From positions 124,001-188,000 of the forward strand of contig NZ_JADYUM010000003.1 of assembly GCF_021531815.1 (NCBI RefSeq): a stretch of DNA of 64,000 nucleotides, written 5' to 3'. The stretch comes from Pseudoflavonifractor phocaeensis (GTDB lineage Bacteria; Bacillota; Clostridia; Oscillospirales; Oscillospiraceae). This document shows, in pieces, positions 32,896 through 42,021 of the stretch (position 1 is its first letter; the number at the start of each line of letters is the position of its first letter). Under the pieces are notes generated by a model. The model was not told where the DNA came from. It ran no database searches and saw only the letters and a program-made list of their open reading frames with translations. The translations under genes were made by a program, and so were the position numbers.

Positions 32896-32959
32896 ATCCT
32901 TTTTTAGAATAATGCCGTCTACTGCGACAAAGATTACATCAAACAGGAGGAAACCAATT

Positions 32960-34528
32960 ATGAAGAAACTACTGTCCGCCGCGCTCTCCGCAGCGCTGGC
33001 CGCCTCCCTTCTGGCGGGCTGCGCCGCCAGCGCCGCCGGAAATGACGCCGCCGCCCAGTCCAGCGGCGCCGCCGCCGTCACCCCCCTCGCCTCCGCCACC
33101 GAGACTCTGAAAGCGCCGAAATATGTATTCCTGTTCATCGGCGACGGCATGAGCTACCCCCAGTTCCAGGCCGCCTCCGACTATCTGGGCGCCATGGCCG
33201 ACAGCGACTACATGCAGGCGGAGCCCAGTCTGGACGACAACCAGGGTGCCGTTCTGGATGGTCCTGTAGCCCTGAACTTCATGAACTTTGAAGTGGCCGG
33301 CTCCGCCGTCACCTACGACTCCAACTCCTTCGCTCCTGACTCCGCCTCCACCGCCACCTCCATCGCCACCGGACACAAGACCTACTCCGGCTCCATCAAC
33401 GTGGACGAGACTGCCACCAAGACCTATGAGACTATCACTGAGAAGGTCCATGAACAGCTGGGCATGAAGGTGGGCATCATCTCCTCCGTCAACCTGAACC
33501 ACGCCACCCCCGCCGCCTTCTACGCCCACCAGGCCAGCCGCTCCAGCTACTATGACATCGGTCTGGAGCTCATCGACTCCGGCTTTGAGTACTTTGCCGG
33601 CGGCGGCCTGCTGAAGCCCGACGGCCACGACAAGGAAAACCCCTCCGAGAACCTGTATGAGCTGGCCGCAAAGGCGGGCTATAACGTGGTCAATACCCAG
33701 GCTGAGGCGGAGCAGGTCACCGGCGGCCCCGTCATCATCATCGACGAGCATCTGGCTGACGCTGACGCCATGGCCTATGAACTGGACCGCACCGATGATA
33801 TGTGGGCTTTGGCCGATTACGTGGAAAAGGGCATCCAGGTCCTGGACAACGAAAATGGCTTCTTTATGATGTGCGAGGGCGGCAAGGTGGACTGGGCCTG
33901 CCACGCCAACGACGCCGCCTCCACCATCCACGACACCCTGGCGCTGGCCGACGCCGTCCAGGTGGCGGTGGACTTCGCCAAGGACCACGCCGACGAGACC
34001 CTGATCCTGGTCACCGGCGACCATGAGACCGGCGGTCTGACCATCGGCTTCGCGGGTACCGACTACGACACCTACCTCTCCCTGCTCAGCAGCCAGAAGA
34101 TCTCCTTCGCCAAGTACGACAGCGACTATGTCTCCGCCTATAAGACGGGCAAGACCTCCTTTGAAGACGTGCTCAAGGACATCGAAAACCTGTTCGGCCT
34201 GAAGGCCCAGGGCGAGGAGGGCGACAAGCTGGTCCTTACCGACTACGAGAAATCTCTGCTGAAAACCGCCTATGAGAAGAGCGTCAACGAGAAAGACACC
34301 GGCATGGCCCAGCAGCAGGAGTATGTGGCCTATGGCACCTACGAGCCCCTGACCGTCACCATCACCCACATTCTCAACAACAAGTCCGGCGTCTCCTTCA
34401 CCTCCTACAGCCACACCGGCCTGCCTGTGGGCGTCTTCGCCGATGGCGTCAACGCCCAGGAGTTTAAGGGATATTTCGACAACACCGAAATCTATCACAA
34501 GCTGGCCAACATGCTGAACGTCAAGTAA
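32960..34528 (+). CDS. phoA: Alkaline phosphatase, lipoprotein
   Basis: Exported phosphomonoesterase of the alkaline phosphatase superfamily, 522 aa. Start at the ATG at 32960, with AGGAGG upstream. The lipobox L18-A-G-C21 after a short hydrophobic signal predicts a lipid-anchored surface protein. Metal and nucleophile residues: FIGDGMSYPQ (D62), DSASTATSIATGHKT with S128 in the position of the E. coli nucleophile, NLNHATPAAFYAHQ, FMMCEGGKVDWACHANDA, VTGDHETGG. With a possible Pho box upstream, a phosphate-starvation role is inferred. Confidence 0.93.
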   Translation: MKKLLSAALSAALAASLLAGCAASAAGNDAAAQSSGAAAVTPLASATETLKAPKYVFLFIGDGMSYPQFQAASDYLGAMADSDYMQAEPSLDDNQGAVLDGPVALNFMNFEVAGSAVTYDSNSFAPDSASTATSIATGHKTYSGSINVDETATKTYETITEKVHEQLGMKVGIISSVNLNHATPAAFYAHQASRSSYYDIGLELIDSGFEYFAGGGLLKPDGHDKENPSENLYELAAKAGYNVVNTQAEAEQVTGGPVIIIDEHLADADAMAYELDRTDDMWALADYVEKGIQVLDNENGFFMMCEGGKVDWACHANDAASTIHDTLALADAVQVAVDFAKDHADETLILVTGDHETGGLTIGFAGTDYDTYLSLLSSQKISFAKYDSDYVSAYKTGKTSFEDVLKDIENLFGLKAQGEEGDKLVLTDYEKSLLKTAYEKSVNEKDTGMAQQQEYVAYGTYEPLTVTITHILNNKSGVSFTSYSHTGLPVGVFADGVNAQEFKGYFDNTEIYHKLANMLNVK

Positions 34529-34552
34529 AACCACTTCCCTGCTCCCGCGTAA

Positions 34553-34584
34553 AAGCCCGCTCCCGCGCACTGCGGGGCGGGCTT
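34553..34584 (+). terminator. Hairpin after phoA
   Basis: AAGCCCGC-t-CCCGC-gcact-GCGGG-GCGGGCTT: a stem of 13 pairs with one bulge, 25 bp after the stop. No U-tract follows, so it may protect the 3' end rather than terminate. Confidence 0.5.
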
Positions 34585-34590
34585 ACGCGG

Positions 34591-35104
34591 TAAATTTTGG
34601 TTTATTGACCAGCAAGTCTATGCTCTGCAGGACCAACCGGTGCGGTTTTCTGCTGAATCAAGCTACATGCAATGGACGGACCAGTGCGGCCAAGTACCAC
34701 GCCTCACAGCTGTGAAACCCAGGCGCAGGATTCAGCGGCTGTTCCAATCCGGTTTTCCCTGACCCAGGGCCGAAGGCCCGGAAGGCGGGGCCGCAAAACC
34801 AGGGAATGTGCGCCGGACGTGAGGCAGGCTTTTTTGTAGGACGCCCCTTGGGGGCCGGGGCCGAAGCCCCGGAGATTTTTTGGGTACTTTTGTATCTCTA
34901 CAAAAGTACCTCGCCCGAGGGCGAAACATCCTTATCTCCCGTCCCGCCCGCAGGCGAGATTTTCAATTCTCTACTATTCGGCGGCCCCAAGGGTCCGCCT
35001 TACCTGAACGCAGAATAACGTCCGTCAAAGGCAAGGGCAGAGCCCTTGCCCTACATCATATCAGTTTCCGCTTCCATGGGCTGCGAAGCCAGAATTTGTA
35101 TTTT
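34591..35104 (-). repeat. Long intergenic repeat, copy 3 (MITE-like, inverted)
   Basis: About 510 bp between phoA and yibE/F, opposite in orientation to copies 1 and 2. Ends: TAAATTTTGGTTTATTG at 34591 and, read inward from 35104, ACAAATTCTGGCTTCG. Palindrome at 35030-35050, GGTACTTTTGTA/TACAAAAGTACC near 34883-34910, GGGGCTTCGGCCCC equivalent near 34856-34872, CATGCAATGGAC near 34667. A stretch near 34972-35010 (TCGGCGGCCCCAAGGGTCCGCC) is not in copies 1 and 2. No gene seen in this 604-bp gap. Confidence 0.88.
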
Positions 35105-35132
35105 CCATCTCGATGCAAAGGAATCATACGCC

Positions 35133-36272
35133 ATGAAACAGATCCTCTCCTCCTCCGCTGCCTCCACCCGCGCTCCTGTTTTGGTCTGTCTGCTGCTCAC
35201 GCTGGTCCTGCTGTTTCTCCCCACCGGCTTTGAGGACAAGGAGGTCTTTCAGGAATCAGACATCCGGCCCGCACTGGTGCTGTCCACCGACGAATCTTCT
35301 GTCGTGGACACCGGCCTCATCCGTTCCGGGGAACAGCGCTGCCAGCTGAAAATTCTCGGCGGGCCTTTTCAAGGCCAGACTGCCGAGGGCAAGAACATCC
35401 TCAACGGCTCTCTGGAGCAGGACAAGCTCTTTGCCGCCGGGGACAAGGCCCTGGTCCGCATCAACTACGACGGGGAGCAAATTCTCAACATCTCCATGAT
35501 CGACCACTATAGAATGCCCTGGGAGCTTCTCCTGGCCGGGATGTTTGTCCTTCTTCTGCTGCTGTTCGCCGGCTGGGCGGGCCTGCGGGCGGTGCTGTCC
35601 TTCGCTCTGACAGTGCTGATGATCTGGAAGCTGCTGATTCCCCTGTATTTAAAAGGCTGGGACCCTGTCTGGGTGGGGCTTGCCATCACCCTGGCCCTCA
35701 CGGTCCTGATCATCGCCCTGGTCTACGGCTTCGACCGCCGGTGCGCCGCCGCCGTCTCCGGCTCCTTTTTAGGCATTCTGGTCACCTGTGTCCTGGGTAT
35801 TTTGTTCACCAACCTGTTCAAGCTCCATGGGGCGGTGATGGCCTACTCGGAGAGCCTGCTCTATGCCGGGTATCAACACCTCAATCTGACCCAGATCTTC
35901 ATGGCCTCTGTCTTCATCGGCGCCTCGGGGGCCATCATGGACCTGTCGGTGGACATCACCTCCGCCGTCCGCGAGGTGGTGGAGAAACGGCCTGACCTGA
36001 CTTGGTGGGAGGCCGCCCGCTCCGGGATGAACGTAGGCCGGGCCGCCATGGGCACCATGACCACCACCCTCCTCTTTGCCTACTCCGGGGGGTATGCGGC
36101 CCTGCTCATGGTGTTCATGGCCCAGGGCACCCCCCTGTCCAACATCTTTAACTACAAATATGTGGCCGCCGAGATCATCCACACCGTCATCGGCTCCTTC
36201 GGGCTAGTCACCGTGGCCCCCTTCACCGCCCTGTGCGCCGGATTGTTTCTCACCAAACAGCCACAGAGATGA
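35133..36272 (+). CDS. YibE/F family membrane protein
   Basis: 379 aa. After an N-terminal membrane segment (residues 15-32) comes an extracytoplasmic OB-like region (QRCQLKILGGPFQGQTAEGKNILNGS) and then seven or so helices typical of the YibE/F family (LAGMFVLLLLLFAGWAGLRA, FIGASGAIMDLSVDITSAVREV, RAAMGTMTTTLLFAYSGGYAALL). Function unknown; transport of small solutes has been guessed for the family. Start at the ATG at 35133, with AAAGGAA upstream. It directly follows repeat copy 3. Confidence 0.9.
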   Translation: MKQILSSSAASTRAPVLVCLLLTLVLLFLPTGFEDKEVFQESDIRPALVLSTDESSVVDTGLIRSGEQRCQLKILGGPFQGQTAEGKNILNGSLEQDKLFAAGDKALVRINYDGEQILNISMIDHYRMPWELLLAGMFVLLLLLFAGWAGLRAVLSFALTVLMIWKLLIPLYLKGWDPVWVGLAITLALTVLIIALVYGFDRRCAAAVSGSFLGILVTCVLGILFTNLFKLHGAVMAYSESLLYAGYQHLNLTQIFMASVFIGASGAIMDLSVDITSAVREVVEKRPDLTWWEAARSGMNVGRAAMGTMTTTLLFAYSGGYAALLMVFMAQGTPLSNIFNYKYVAAEIIHTVIGSFGLVTVAPFTALCAGLFLTKQPQR

Positions 36273-36283
36273 TCCCCGGACAT

Positions 36284-36321
36284 AAAAAACTGGCAGACCG
36301 GAACGGTCTGCCAGTTTTTCT
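36284..36321. terminator. Bidirectional terminator between yibE/F and the M18 gene
   Basis: AAAAAACTGGCAGACC-ggaac-GGTCTGCCAGTTTTTC: a 14-bp stem with A- and U-tracts, 2 bp from the M18 stop at 36323. Confidence 0.93.
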
Positions 36322-36322
36322 C

Positions 36323-37735
36323 TTATACCGCCTCAAAGACGGCCTTCATTCCCTTGAAGGTCATATAGCAGTCCAGCTTGGACACCGTCTCGAAGGGGGC
36401 GTGCATGGACAGGACGGGGACCCCCGCGTCCAGGGTATCGATGTCCCGCTCCGCCATGTAGACGGCCACGGTACCGCCGCCGCCGGCATCCACCTTGCCC
36501 AGCTCAGCCATCTGCCAGACCACGTTGGCGTTGTCCAGCACCCGGCGGACATAGGCCACCAGCTCTGCGGAGGCGTCAGAGGCCCCGGACTTGCCCCGGG
36601 CCCCGGTGTACTTGCACAGGCCCATGCCGTAGTTGATGAAGGCGCTGTTACGCTTTTCATAGACCTCGGCGAAATTGGGGTCGTAAGCCGCCGTCACGTC
36701 GGCGGACAGGCAGAAGGACTGCTCATAGCAGGCCCGGGGCAGCACGCCCTGGCCCGCGCACAGGTCGGCCATGAAGGTGTCGAAGGCGGCGGACTTCATA
36801 CCGGACACGCCCTCGGAGCCGATCTCCTCCTTGTCGGCCAGCATACACACGGCGGTGCGCTCGGGCATGCCCAGCTGCAGCAGAGCGGCCAGGGCGGCGT
36901 AGGCGCACACCCGGTCATCGTGGCCGTAGGCGCCGATGAGGGAGCGGTCAAAGCCGATGTCGCAGGCGGAGAAGGCGGGGACGGCGGACAGCTCGGCGGA
37001 GATAAAGTCCTCCTCCACGATGCCGTACTTTCGGTTCAGCAGCTCCAGAACGGCGATCTTCACCCGGTCGCTGCCCTCGTCATCGGCCAGGGGGCGGCTG
37101 CCCACCAGAATGTTCAGGTTCTCGGCGGGAATGGCCTCGCCCAGAGGCTTCTTGGACTGCTCCGCGCCCAAGTGGGGCAGCAGGTCGTCGATGGTAAACA
37201 GGGGGTCGCCCTCCCCGTTGCCCACGGACACCCGAACTACCTGGCCGCTCTTCAGGGCCACCACGCCGTGAAGCTCCAGGGGGATGGTCACCCACTGGTA
37301 CTTGCGCAGGCCGCCGTAGTAGTGGGTCTTGAGGAAGGCCATCTCGTCGGCCTCGTACAGGGGATTCTGCTTCAGGTCCAGCCGGGGGGAGTCGATGTGG
37401 GCCGCGCCGATGTTGACGCCCTGGTCCAGGCCTTTCCGGCCCATGACCGCCAGCATGATGGCCTTGCCCCGGTTGGCCCGGTACACCTTATCGCCGGGCT
37501 TCAGCTCCATGCCCCGGGTATAGGGGCGGAAGCCCGCCGCCTCGGCCAGGGCGATGGTGCGGTCCACGCACTCCCGCTCGGTCTTGCCCGCGTCCAGGAA
37601 CTGCTTGTAGCCGGTGCAGTAGTCCTCCATGGCCTCCAGCTCTCCGGGCAGCAGCCGGTCGTAGCCGTTCTTCTTTTCGTAGGCCAGGGCTTTACGAAGC
37701 TGCTCGCCCCGGGTGGGTTCCTTAAATTCGTCCAT
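36323..37735 (-). CDS. M18 family metalloaminopeptidase
   Basis: 470-aa dodecameric zinc aminopeptidase that trims acidic or neutral N-terminal residues from peptides. Zinc ligands: GAAHIDSPRLDLK (H near 112, with the catalytic D two residues on), DKEEIGSEG near 305 (general base and ligand glutamates), the aspartate of DDRVCAYAAL, and the C-terminal HAPFETVSKLDCYM. Preceded by AAGGAGG. It is followed by a terminator and is upstream-linked to coaE with a 73-bp gap. Confidence 0.95.
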   Translation of the reverse strand: MDEFKEPTRGEQLRKALAYEKKNGYDRLLPGELEAMEDYCTGYKQFLDAGKTERECVDRTIALAEAAGFRPYTRGMELKPGDKVYRANRGKAIMLAVMGRKGLDQGVNIGAAHIDSPRLDLKQNPLYEADEMAFLKTHYYGGLRKYQWVTIPLELHGVVALKSGQVVRVSVGNGEGDPLFTIDDLLPHLGAEQSKKPLGEAIPAENLNILVGSRPLADDEGSDRVKIAVLELLNRKYGIVEEDFISAELSAVPAFSACDIGFDRSLIGAYGHDDRVCAYAALAALLQLGMPERTAVCMLADKEEIGSEGVSGMKSAAFDTFMADLCAGQGVLPRACYEQSFCLSADVTAAYDPNFAEVYEKRNSAFINYGMGLCKYTGARGKSGASDASAELVAYVRRVLDNANVVWQMAELGKVDAGGGGTVAVYMAERDIDTLDAGVPVLSMHAPFETVSKLDCYMTFKGMKAVFEAV

Positions 37736-37808
37736 TGAAAAAACCTCCTTGCAAGAAATATAAATGGGTCAATCGATCGGTCCGGCCAGCGGCCGGCTGT
37801 CATTTTCT

Positions 37809-38408
37809 TCACCGTTCATCCAAAATCTTCTCAAACAGCGCTCGGGCCCGGGCGGCGAACTTCTCCGGGGCGGCGCAGTCGTTGACCAGAGTATAGCCGC
37901 ACTTGCCCACATAGTATTCGTCCCGCTGCTGGGCGGCCACCCGGGACCGGGCATAGTCCTCTGAAATACCCTCCCGGGCCATGATGCGGCGAATCCGCAC
38001 CTCCGGCGGGGCAGTGATGGCCAGCGTGGCGGAACACAACTCGGCCAATCCGCTTTCAAACAGCCGGATGGCGTCGATGGCGGCGGCGGGACGGCCCGCC
38101 CGCTCCGCCTGTTCCAGCCGTCCCCGGATCTCCGCCGTGATGTACCGGTTGGCGATGGCGTTCAGGTCGGCCATGGCGGCGGGGTCAGCGAAGACAATGG
38201 TCCCCAGCTTTTTCCGGTCGAAATGACCCAGGCCGTCGATGAGGGGGCCGAAGCGGTCCTCCAGCTCATCCCGTAAAGTATGATCACTTGCCAGCAGCTC
38301 ATGGTACACGGCGTCAGCGTCGATGATGGCGCCCCCCAGTTTCTCCAGCTCATTCAGGGCCGTGGTCTTCCCCGCCCCGGTGGGTCCGGTGATACCGATA
38401 ATAGTCAT
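37809..38408 (-). CDS. coaE: Dephospho-CoA kinase
   Basis: Last step of coenzyme A synthesis. 199 aa. Start at the ATG at 38408 (MTIIGITGPTGAGKTT); an upstream in-frame ATG at 38450 lies inside ywlC and is unlikely. P-loop GPTGAGKTT at 8-16. DADAVYHELL and FFDRKKLG-like sequence (GHFDRKKLGTIVF) are the CoA-binding and lid blocks. 31 bp after ywlC. Confidence 0.97.
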   Translation of the reverse strand: MTIIGITGPTGAGKTTALNELEKLGGAIIDADAVYHELLASDHTLRDELEDRFGPLIDGLGHFDRKKLGTIVFADPAAMADLNAIANRYITAEIRGRLEQAERAGRPAAAIDAIRLFESGLAELCSATLAITAPPEVRIRRIMAREGISEDYARSRVAAQQRDEYYVGKCGYTLVNDCAAPEKFAARARALFEKILDER

Positions 38409-38439
38409 AACAGCCTCACTTCCGATCCGCCTTTCCCGC

Positions 38440-39465
38440 TCAGACTTCAATAATATGGAATCCCGCCGCCTTATTCAGCCGGTTGGCGATGGCCAGTCCA
38501 ATGCCCGAGGCATCAGGGCACTGAGCCCAGATGGCGGGGACGTCGGTATGGTCGAAGGAGCGCAGGGCATCGAAAATGTGCCGGGCCTGCTCCTCCTTGT
38601 CCCCGGCGGGCCCCAGGTCCATGACCGGCCTCGTCCCGGCACGGCCTGAGAACAGGGACGTGTACTCGTCAAAGCAGATGATCCCATCTTCAGGAGCGGC
38701 ATGGGCGGCGATGTAAGCGGCGCTCCTGGCCGGGTCCCCCGCCACCACCGTCACCGGGGCTTTGGGGGCGTAGTGGCGGTATTTCATGCCGGGAGCCCTG
38801 GGCTTCTCCCCCGCTCCCATCAGCCGGGTCACCGCCGGGTCCACCGCCACCTCGCCCAGCACGGAGCGCAGTTGCTCCAGGGTGATCCCCCCGGGCCGCA
38901 GCAGCCGGGGCGGCGTGCAGGTCAGGTCGATGATGGTGGACTCCACCCCCACGGCGCAGGGACCGCCGTCCACGATGGCGTCGATCTTGCCATCCATGTC
39001 CTCCAGCATATGCTGGGCGGTGGTGGGGCTGGGCCGGCCCGAAGTATTTCCCGAAGGAGCCGCCACCGGCACGTCCGCCAGGCGGATGATCTCCCGGCAG
39101 ACCGGATGGGCGGGGCAGCGCATCCCCACCGTCTCCAGCCCTGCGGTGACCACATCGGGCACCACCGCCTTCCGGGGCAGGATCATGGTCATGGGCCCGG
39201 GCCAGAAGCGCTCCGCCAGAGTCCATGCCGCCGCCGGGATTTTTTCGCAGTACCGCTCCAGCCAGGAGGCCTCCGGGATGTGCAGGATCAGGGGATTGTC
39301 CTGGGGGCGGCCCTTGGCCTCAAAAATATGGGCCACCGCCTGGGCGTCCAGCCCGTTGGCTCCCAGTCCGTACACGGTCTCCGTGGGGATGCCCACCAGG
39401 CCGCCCGCCCGCAGAATGGCGGCCGCCTGTTCCGTATCTCGTTTTGTCAGCTGCTTTGTCTCCAT
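38440..39465 (-). CDS. ywlC: L-threonylcarbamoyladenylate synthase (YwlC/Sua5 type)
   Basis: First step of the t6A37 tRNA modification: threonine, bicarbonate and ATP to threonylcarbamoyl-AMP. 341 aa, so the long Sua5 form: YrdC domain (GGLVGIPTETVYGLGANGLD, KGRPQDNPLILHI, GPMTMILPR, RCPAHPVCREII, SGNTSGRPSPTTAQHM) and a C-terminal Sua5 domain after the linker near 215 (SPGMKYRHYAPKAPV-like: APGMKYRHYAPKAP). TsaB of the same pathway is also in the window (49150-49887). Confidence 0.96.
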   Translation of the reverse strand: METKQLTKRDTEQAAAILRAGGLVGIPTETVYGLGANGLDAQAVAHIFEAKGRPQDNPLILHIPEASWLERYCEKIPAAAWTLAERFWPGPMTMILPRKAVVPDVVTAGLETVGMRCPAHPVCREIIRLADVPVAAPSGNTSGRPSPTTAQHMLEDMDGKIDAIVDGGPCAVGVESTIIDLTCTPPRLLRPGGITLEQLRSVLGEVAVDPAVTRLMGAGEKPRAPGMKYRHYAPKAPVTVVAGDPARSAAYIAAHAAPEDGIICFDEYTSLFSGRAGTRPVMDLGPAGDKEEQARHIFDALRSFDHTDVPAIWAQCPDASGIGLAIANRLNKAAGFHIIEV

Positions 39466-39492
39466 ATTGCCAGCTCCAAACCTTGGTTTTGT

Positions 39493-39918
39493 CTACGCCA
39501 AACGCATCGGGGTGTAACGGATCCCGTCCTCCACCTGTTCTTCCGCCGTGGGAACAAAACCCAGGCGGCGGTAAATCTCCACCGCGTATGGGGAGGAGTG
39601 TACCGTCATGGGCCGTCCCGCCCGGGCGGCGGCATATTGGAACAGGGCCCGGCCTATCCCGTGGCCCTGGACCTCTTCCCGGACAAAAAACAGAGAGATG
39701 TGATTGCCCCGCAGGGCCAGGACACCCGCCAGGCGGCCATCCGTATAGGTGCCATAGGTGACAAGTGTTTTCACTTGCTCCATGTTCTAAATATAGGTCT
39801 GAAAGGTCTCCACGCCCTGGGCGCTGTACTCCGGCGCTTCAAAGCGCTGAAAGACAGCCCAGACCAGTTCCATGGCCCCGGGCAGGTCCTGTTCCTCCAG
39901 CTTTCTGACGTGAATCAT
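39493..39918 (-). pseudogene. GNAT N-acetyltransferase split by an in-frame TAG
   Basis: One reading frame, interrupted once. The first part, from ATG at 39918 (MIHVRKLEEQDLPGAMELVW), ends FQTYI-TAG at 39789-39787; the second continues in the same frame, N-MEQVKTLVTYGTYTDGRLAG, to 39493. The second half has the acetyl-CoA loop (VREEVQGHGIGRALFQ) and the C-terminal YRRLGF. Without the amber codon it is a normal 141-aa acetyltransferase. The second part has its own ATG one codon after the stop, so restart is possible. The first part overlaps the phosphatase gene by 4 bp (ATGA). Confidence 0.8.
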
Positions 39919-40568
39919 GCTAAAATCAACTCCGCCAGCTGGGCCGGGTCCTCCACAATGTAGTCGGCTCCCTCGGCCTCCAGTTCCTGCCGGGTGCGGA
40001 AGCCCCACAGAACCCCGCAGCCGGTGAGGCCGCCGTTTTTGGCCGTTTGAATGTCCACATTGCTGTCCCCCACGAAGAGGGTCTTCTCTGGGACAGCGCC
40101 CATCCGCTCCATCAGCTTGCGGAGCAGGGTGGGGTCCGGCTTGGTGGGCAGGCCATGCAGGGCCCCCTGGACCATGGGGAACACCCCGGGGTAGTACCGC
40201 TCCACAATGGGTCCGGCGGCCCCGTCGGGCTTGTTGGTCAGCACCGCCATAGACACCCCCGCCTCCTTGAGGCGGGCCAGGGCCTGGGGCATCCCGGCGT
40301 AAACAGTGGTTTTATCCGCCTTGTGGGCGGTATACCGGAAGGTAAACTCTTCCATGAGCTGTGCCCGCAGTTGGGGCGTCAACTCCACATCTTTGGGCGC
40401 CACCCGCTCCAGGAGCTTGGGTGCGCCGTTGCCCACAAAGTTCTTGTAGGCCTCCACCGGGTGGGTGGGCCAGCCGTGCTGCTGACACACCCAGTTGGTG
40501 GCCGCCGCCAGATCCTCCAGGGTGTCCAGCAGGGTTCCGTCCAGGTCAAATATTACATAATTGTACAT
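39915..40568 (-). CDS. HAD family phosphatase, phosphoglycolate phosphatase-like
   Basis: 217-aa haloacid-dehalogenase hydrolase. Motif I FDLDGTLLDTLEDL (nucleophile D8, acid D10), motif II VLTNKP near 110, motif III lysine near PTKPDPTLL, motif IV FVGDSNVDIQTAKNGG near 168. The Gph-like cap follows motif I. The substrate could be phosphoglycolate or pyrophosphate (PpaX-like); sequence alone does not decide. Translationally coupled to the broken GNAT gene. Confidence 0.9.
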   Translation of the reverse strand: MYNYVIFDLDGTLLDTLEDLAAATNWVCQQHGWPTHPVEAYKNFVGNGAPKLLERVAPKDVELTPQLRAQLMEEFTFRYTAHKADKTTVYAGMPQALARLKEAGVSMAVLTNKPDGAAGPIVERYYPGVFPMVQGALHGLPTKPDPTLLRKLMERMGAVPEKTLFVGDSNVDIQTAKNGGLTGCGVLWGFRTRQELEAEGADYIVEDPAQLAELILA

Positions 40569-40601
40569 GGTTTTGCCTCCAAAGGGCTGTTTTGAAGCCC
40601 T

Positions 40602-40859
40602 TTACTCGTAAATGCCGATCTCCATGCCGCCGATCTCCACCAGGGTATCCCGGGCAAAACCGGAGCGCTGAAGGTAGGCCTTCACCGCCATCTGGGCGTA
40701 CTTGGGGTTGATGTTCTCGTCCTCCAGGTCCAGGTCCAGGCGGTTGTCCTCGCCGCCGCAGACCGCGCCGTGGTCGTCCAGTACCTCGTTCAGCTCGCCC
40801 ACCACATCGGCCAGGGTCTTACCCTCGGGGAGAGAATTGTAATGAATAAACAGGTCCAT
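40602..40859 (-). CDS. Conserved hypothetical protein, 85 aa
   Basis: Acidic, probably cytoplasmic. MDLFIHYNSLPEGKTLADVV then GGEDNRLDLDLEDENINPKY and FARDTLVEIGGMEIGIYE. No membrane segment, no cysteine pairs. I do not recognise the family. Its position in a run with prfA (59 bp upstream) and the phosphatase (33 bp downstream) and a normal ribosome site support it as a real gene. Confidence 0.75.
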   Translation of the reverse strand: MDLFIHYNSLPEGKTLADVVGELNEVLDDHGAVCGGEDNRLDLDLEDENINPKYAQMAVKAYLQRSGFARDTLVEIGGMEIGIYE

Positions 40860-40918
40860 GGTTCAAACTCCTTACCTTCTTGTTTCGGGGCCTCCGCCCC
40901 GGCTGTCTCAGTGTTCCC

Positions 40919-41977
40919 TCAAGACTGCTCCTTGAGTCGTTCCGCCTGATCGTTGGCCGCCAGGGCGTCAATGATCTCATCCAGGTCGCCGTCCATGACG
41001 CTGTCGATCTTGTACAGGGTCAGGCCGATGCGGTGGTCGGTGACCCGGCCCTGTGGGAAATTATAGGTTCGGATACGCTCGTTCCGCATGCCGGACCCCA
41101 CCTGGCTGCGGCGCTGGGCGGTATATTCGTCCACGATCTTCTCCTGCTCCGCCTCGTACAGCCGGGAGGCCAGGATGCGCATGGCCTTGTCCCGGTTCTG
41201 GAACTGGCTGCGCTCCTGCTGGCACTCCACCACCGTCCCCGTGGGCTTGTGGATCAGCCGAACGGCGGAGGACGTCTTGTTGACGTGCTGGCCGCCCGCC
41301 CCGGAGGACCGGAACACCTGCATCTCAATATCCGCCGGGTTCAGCTGGACGTCCGCCGTCTCCATCTCCGGCAGGACAGCCACCGTGGCGGTGGAGGTGT
41401 GGATCCGGCCGCCGGACTCGGTCTCAGGCACCCGCTGGACCCGGTGGACTCCGCTCTCATACTTCAGACGGGACCAGGCGCCGTCTCCTTCTATTGTAAA
41501 GGAAATTTCCTTTATGCCACCTAACTCCGTTTCACTGGCGGAGTCCACTTCCGTCCGCCAGCCCCGGGACTCGGCGTACATGGAATACATGCGATACAGG
41601 GAGTGGGCAAAGAGGGCGGCCTCCTCCCCTCCGACCCCGGCCCGGACCTCCACAATGACGTTTTTGCCGTCGTTGGGGTCCTTGGGAAGCAGCAAAATTT
41701 GCAGTTCCCGCTCCAGCCGCGGCAGGTCCTCCAGGGCCTGCTGGTACTCCTCCTGGGCCAGGTCCTTCATCTCCGGATCGGAGAGCAGAGCTTGGGCCTG
41801 GTCCCGGGCTTCCAAGGTACGCTGGTAGGCATGGAAGGTCTCGGCCAGGGGTTGGAGCTCCGCCTGTTCCTTATTCAGTTTTGCCACCAGCGCCGGGTCG
41901 CCGTAGGTCTCCGGCGCCGCTAAACGGGCCTGGATCTGGCTATATCTGGCCTCAATGGCGGTGAGTTTGTCCAGCAT
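40919..41977 (-). CDS. prfA: Peptide chain release factor 1
   Basis: Reads UAA and UAG in the ribosomal A site and triggers peptide release. 352 aa. GGQ at 228-230 in SSGAGGQHVNKTSS. The stop-codon recognition P-x-T tripeptide reads PET at 184-186 (usually PAT or PVT in RF1). RAGVGGEEAALFA marks domain 2. The methylase prmC, often next door, is not here. Since RF1 is present, TAG is an ordinary stop in this genome, which bears on the broken GNAT gene. Confidence 0.98.
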   Translation of the reverse strand: MLDKLTAIEARYSQIQARLAAPETYGDPALVAKLNKEQAELQPLAETFHAYQRTLEARDQAQALLSDPEMKDLAQEEYQQALEDLPRLERELQILLLPKDPNDGKNVIVEVRAGVGGEEAALFAHSLYRMYSMYAESRGWRTEVDSASETELGGIKEISFTIEGDGAWSRLKYESGVHRVQRVPETESGGRIHTSTATVAVLPEMETADVQLNPADIEMQVFRSSGAGGQHVNKTSSAVRLIHKPTGTVVECQQERSQFQNRDKAMRILASRLYEAEQEKIVDEYTAQRRSQVGSGMRNERIRTYNFPQGRVTDHRIGLTLYKIDSVMDGDLDEIIDALAANDQAERLKEQS

Positions 41978-42021
41978 GGCGGACCTCCTGTGGTAGGAAT
42001 CGTTGTATGGTACACTTTAGT

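Noticed and set aside
32969-34570. 533-codon minus-strand frame over phoA
   Set aside because: G/V/D-rich repetitive product typical of an antisense frame of a GC-rich gene. The plus strand has a signal peptide, active-site motifs and a ribosome site.
24459-35104. Could the regularly recurring palindromes be a CRISPR array?
   Set aside because: Copies are 4-17 kb apart with genes between them; there are no short spacers and no cas genes.
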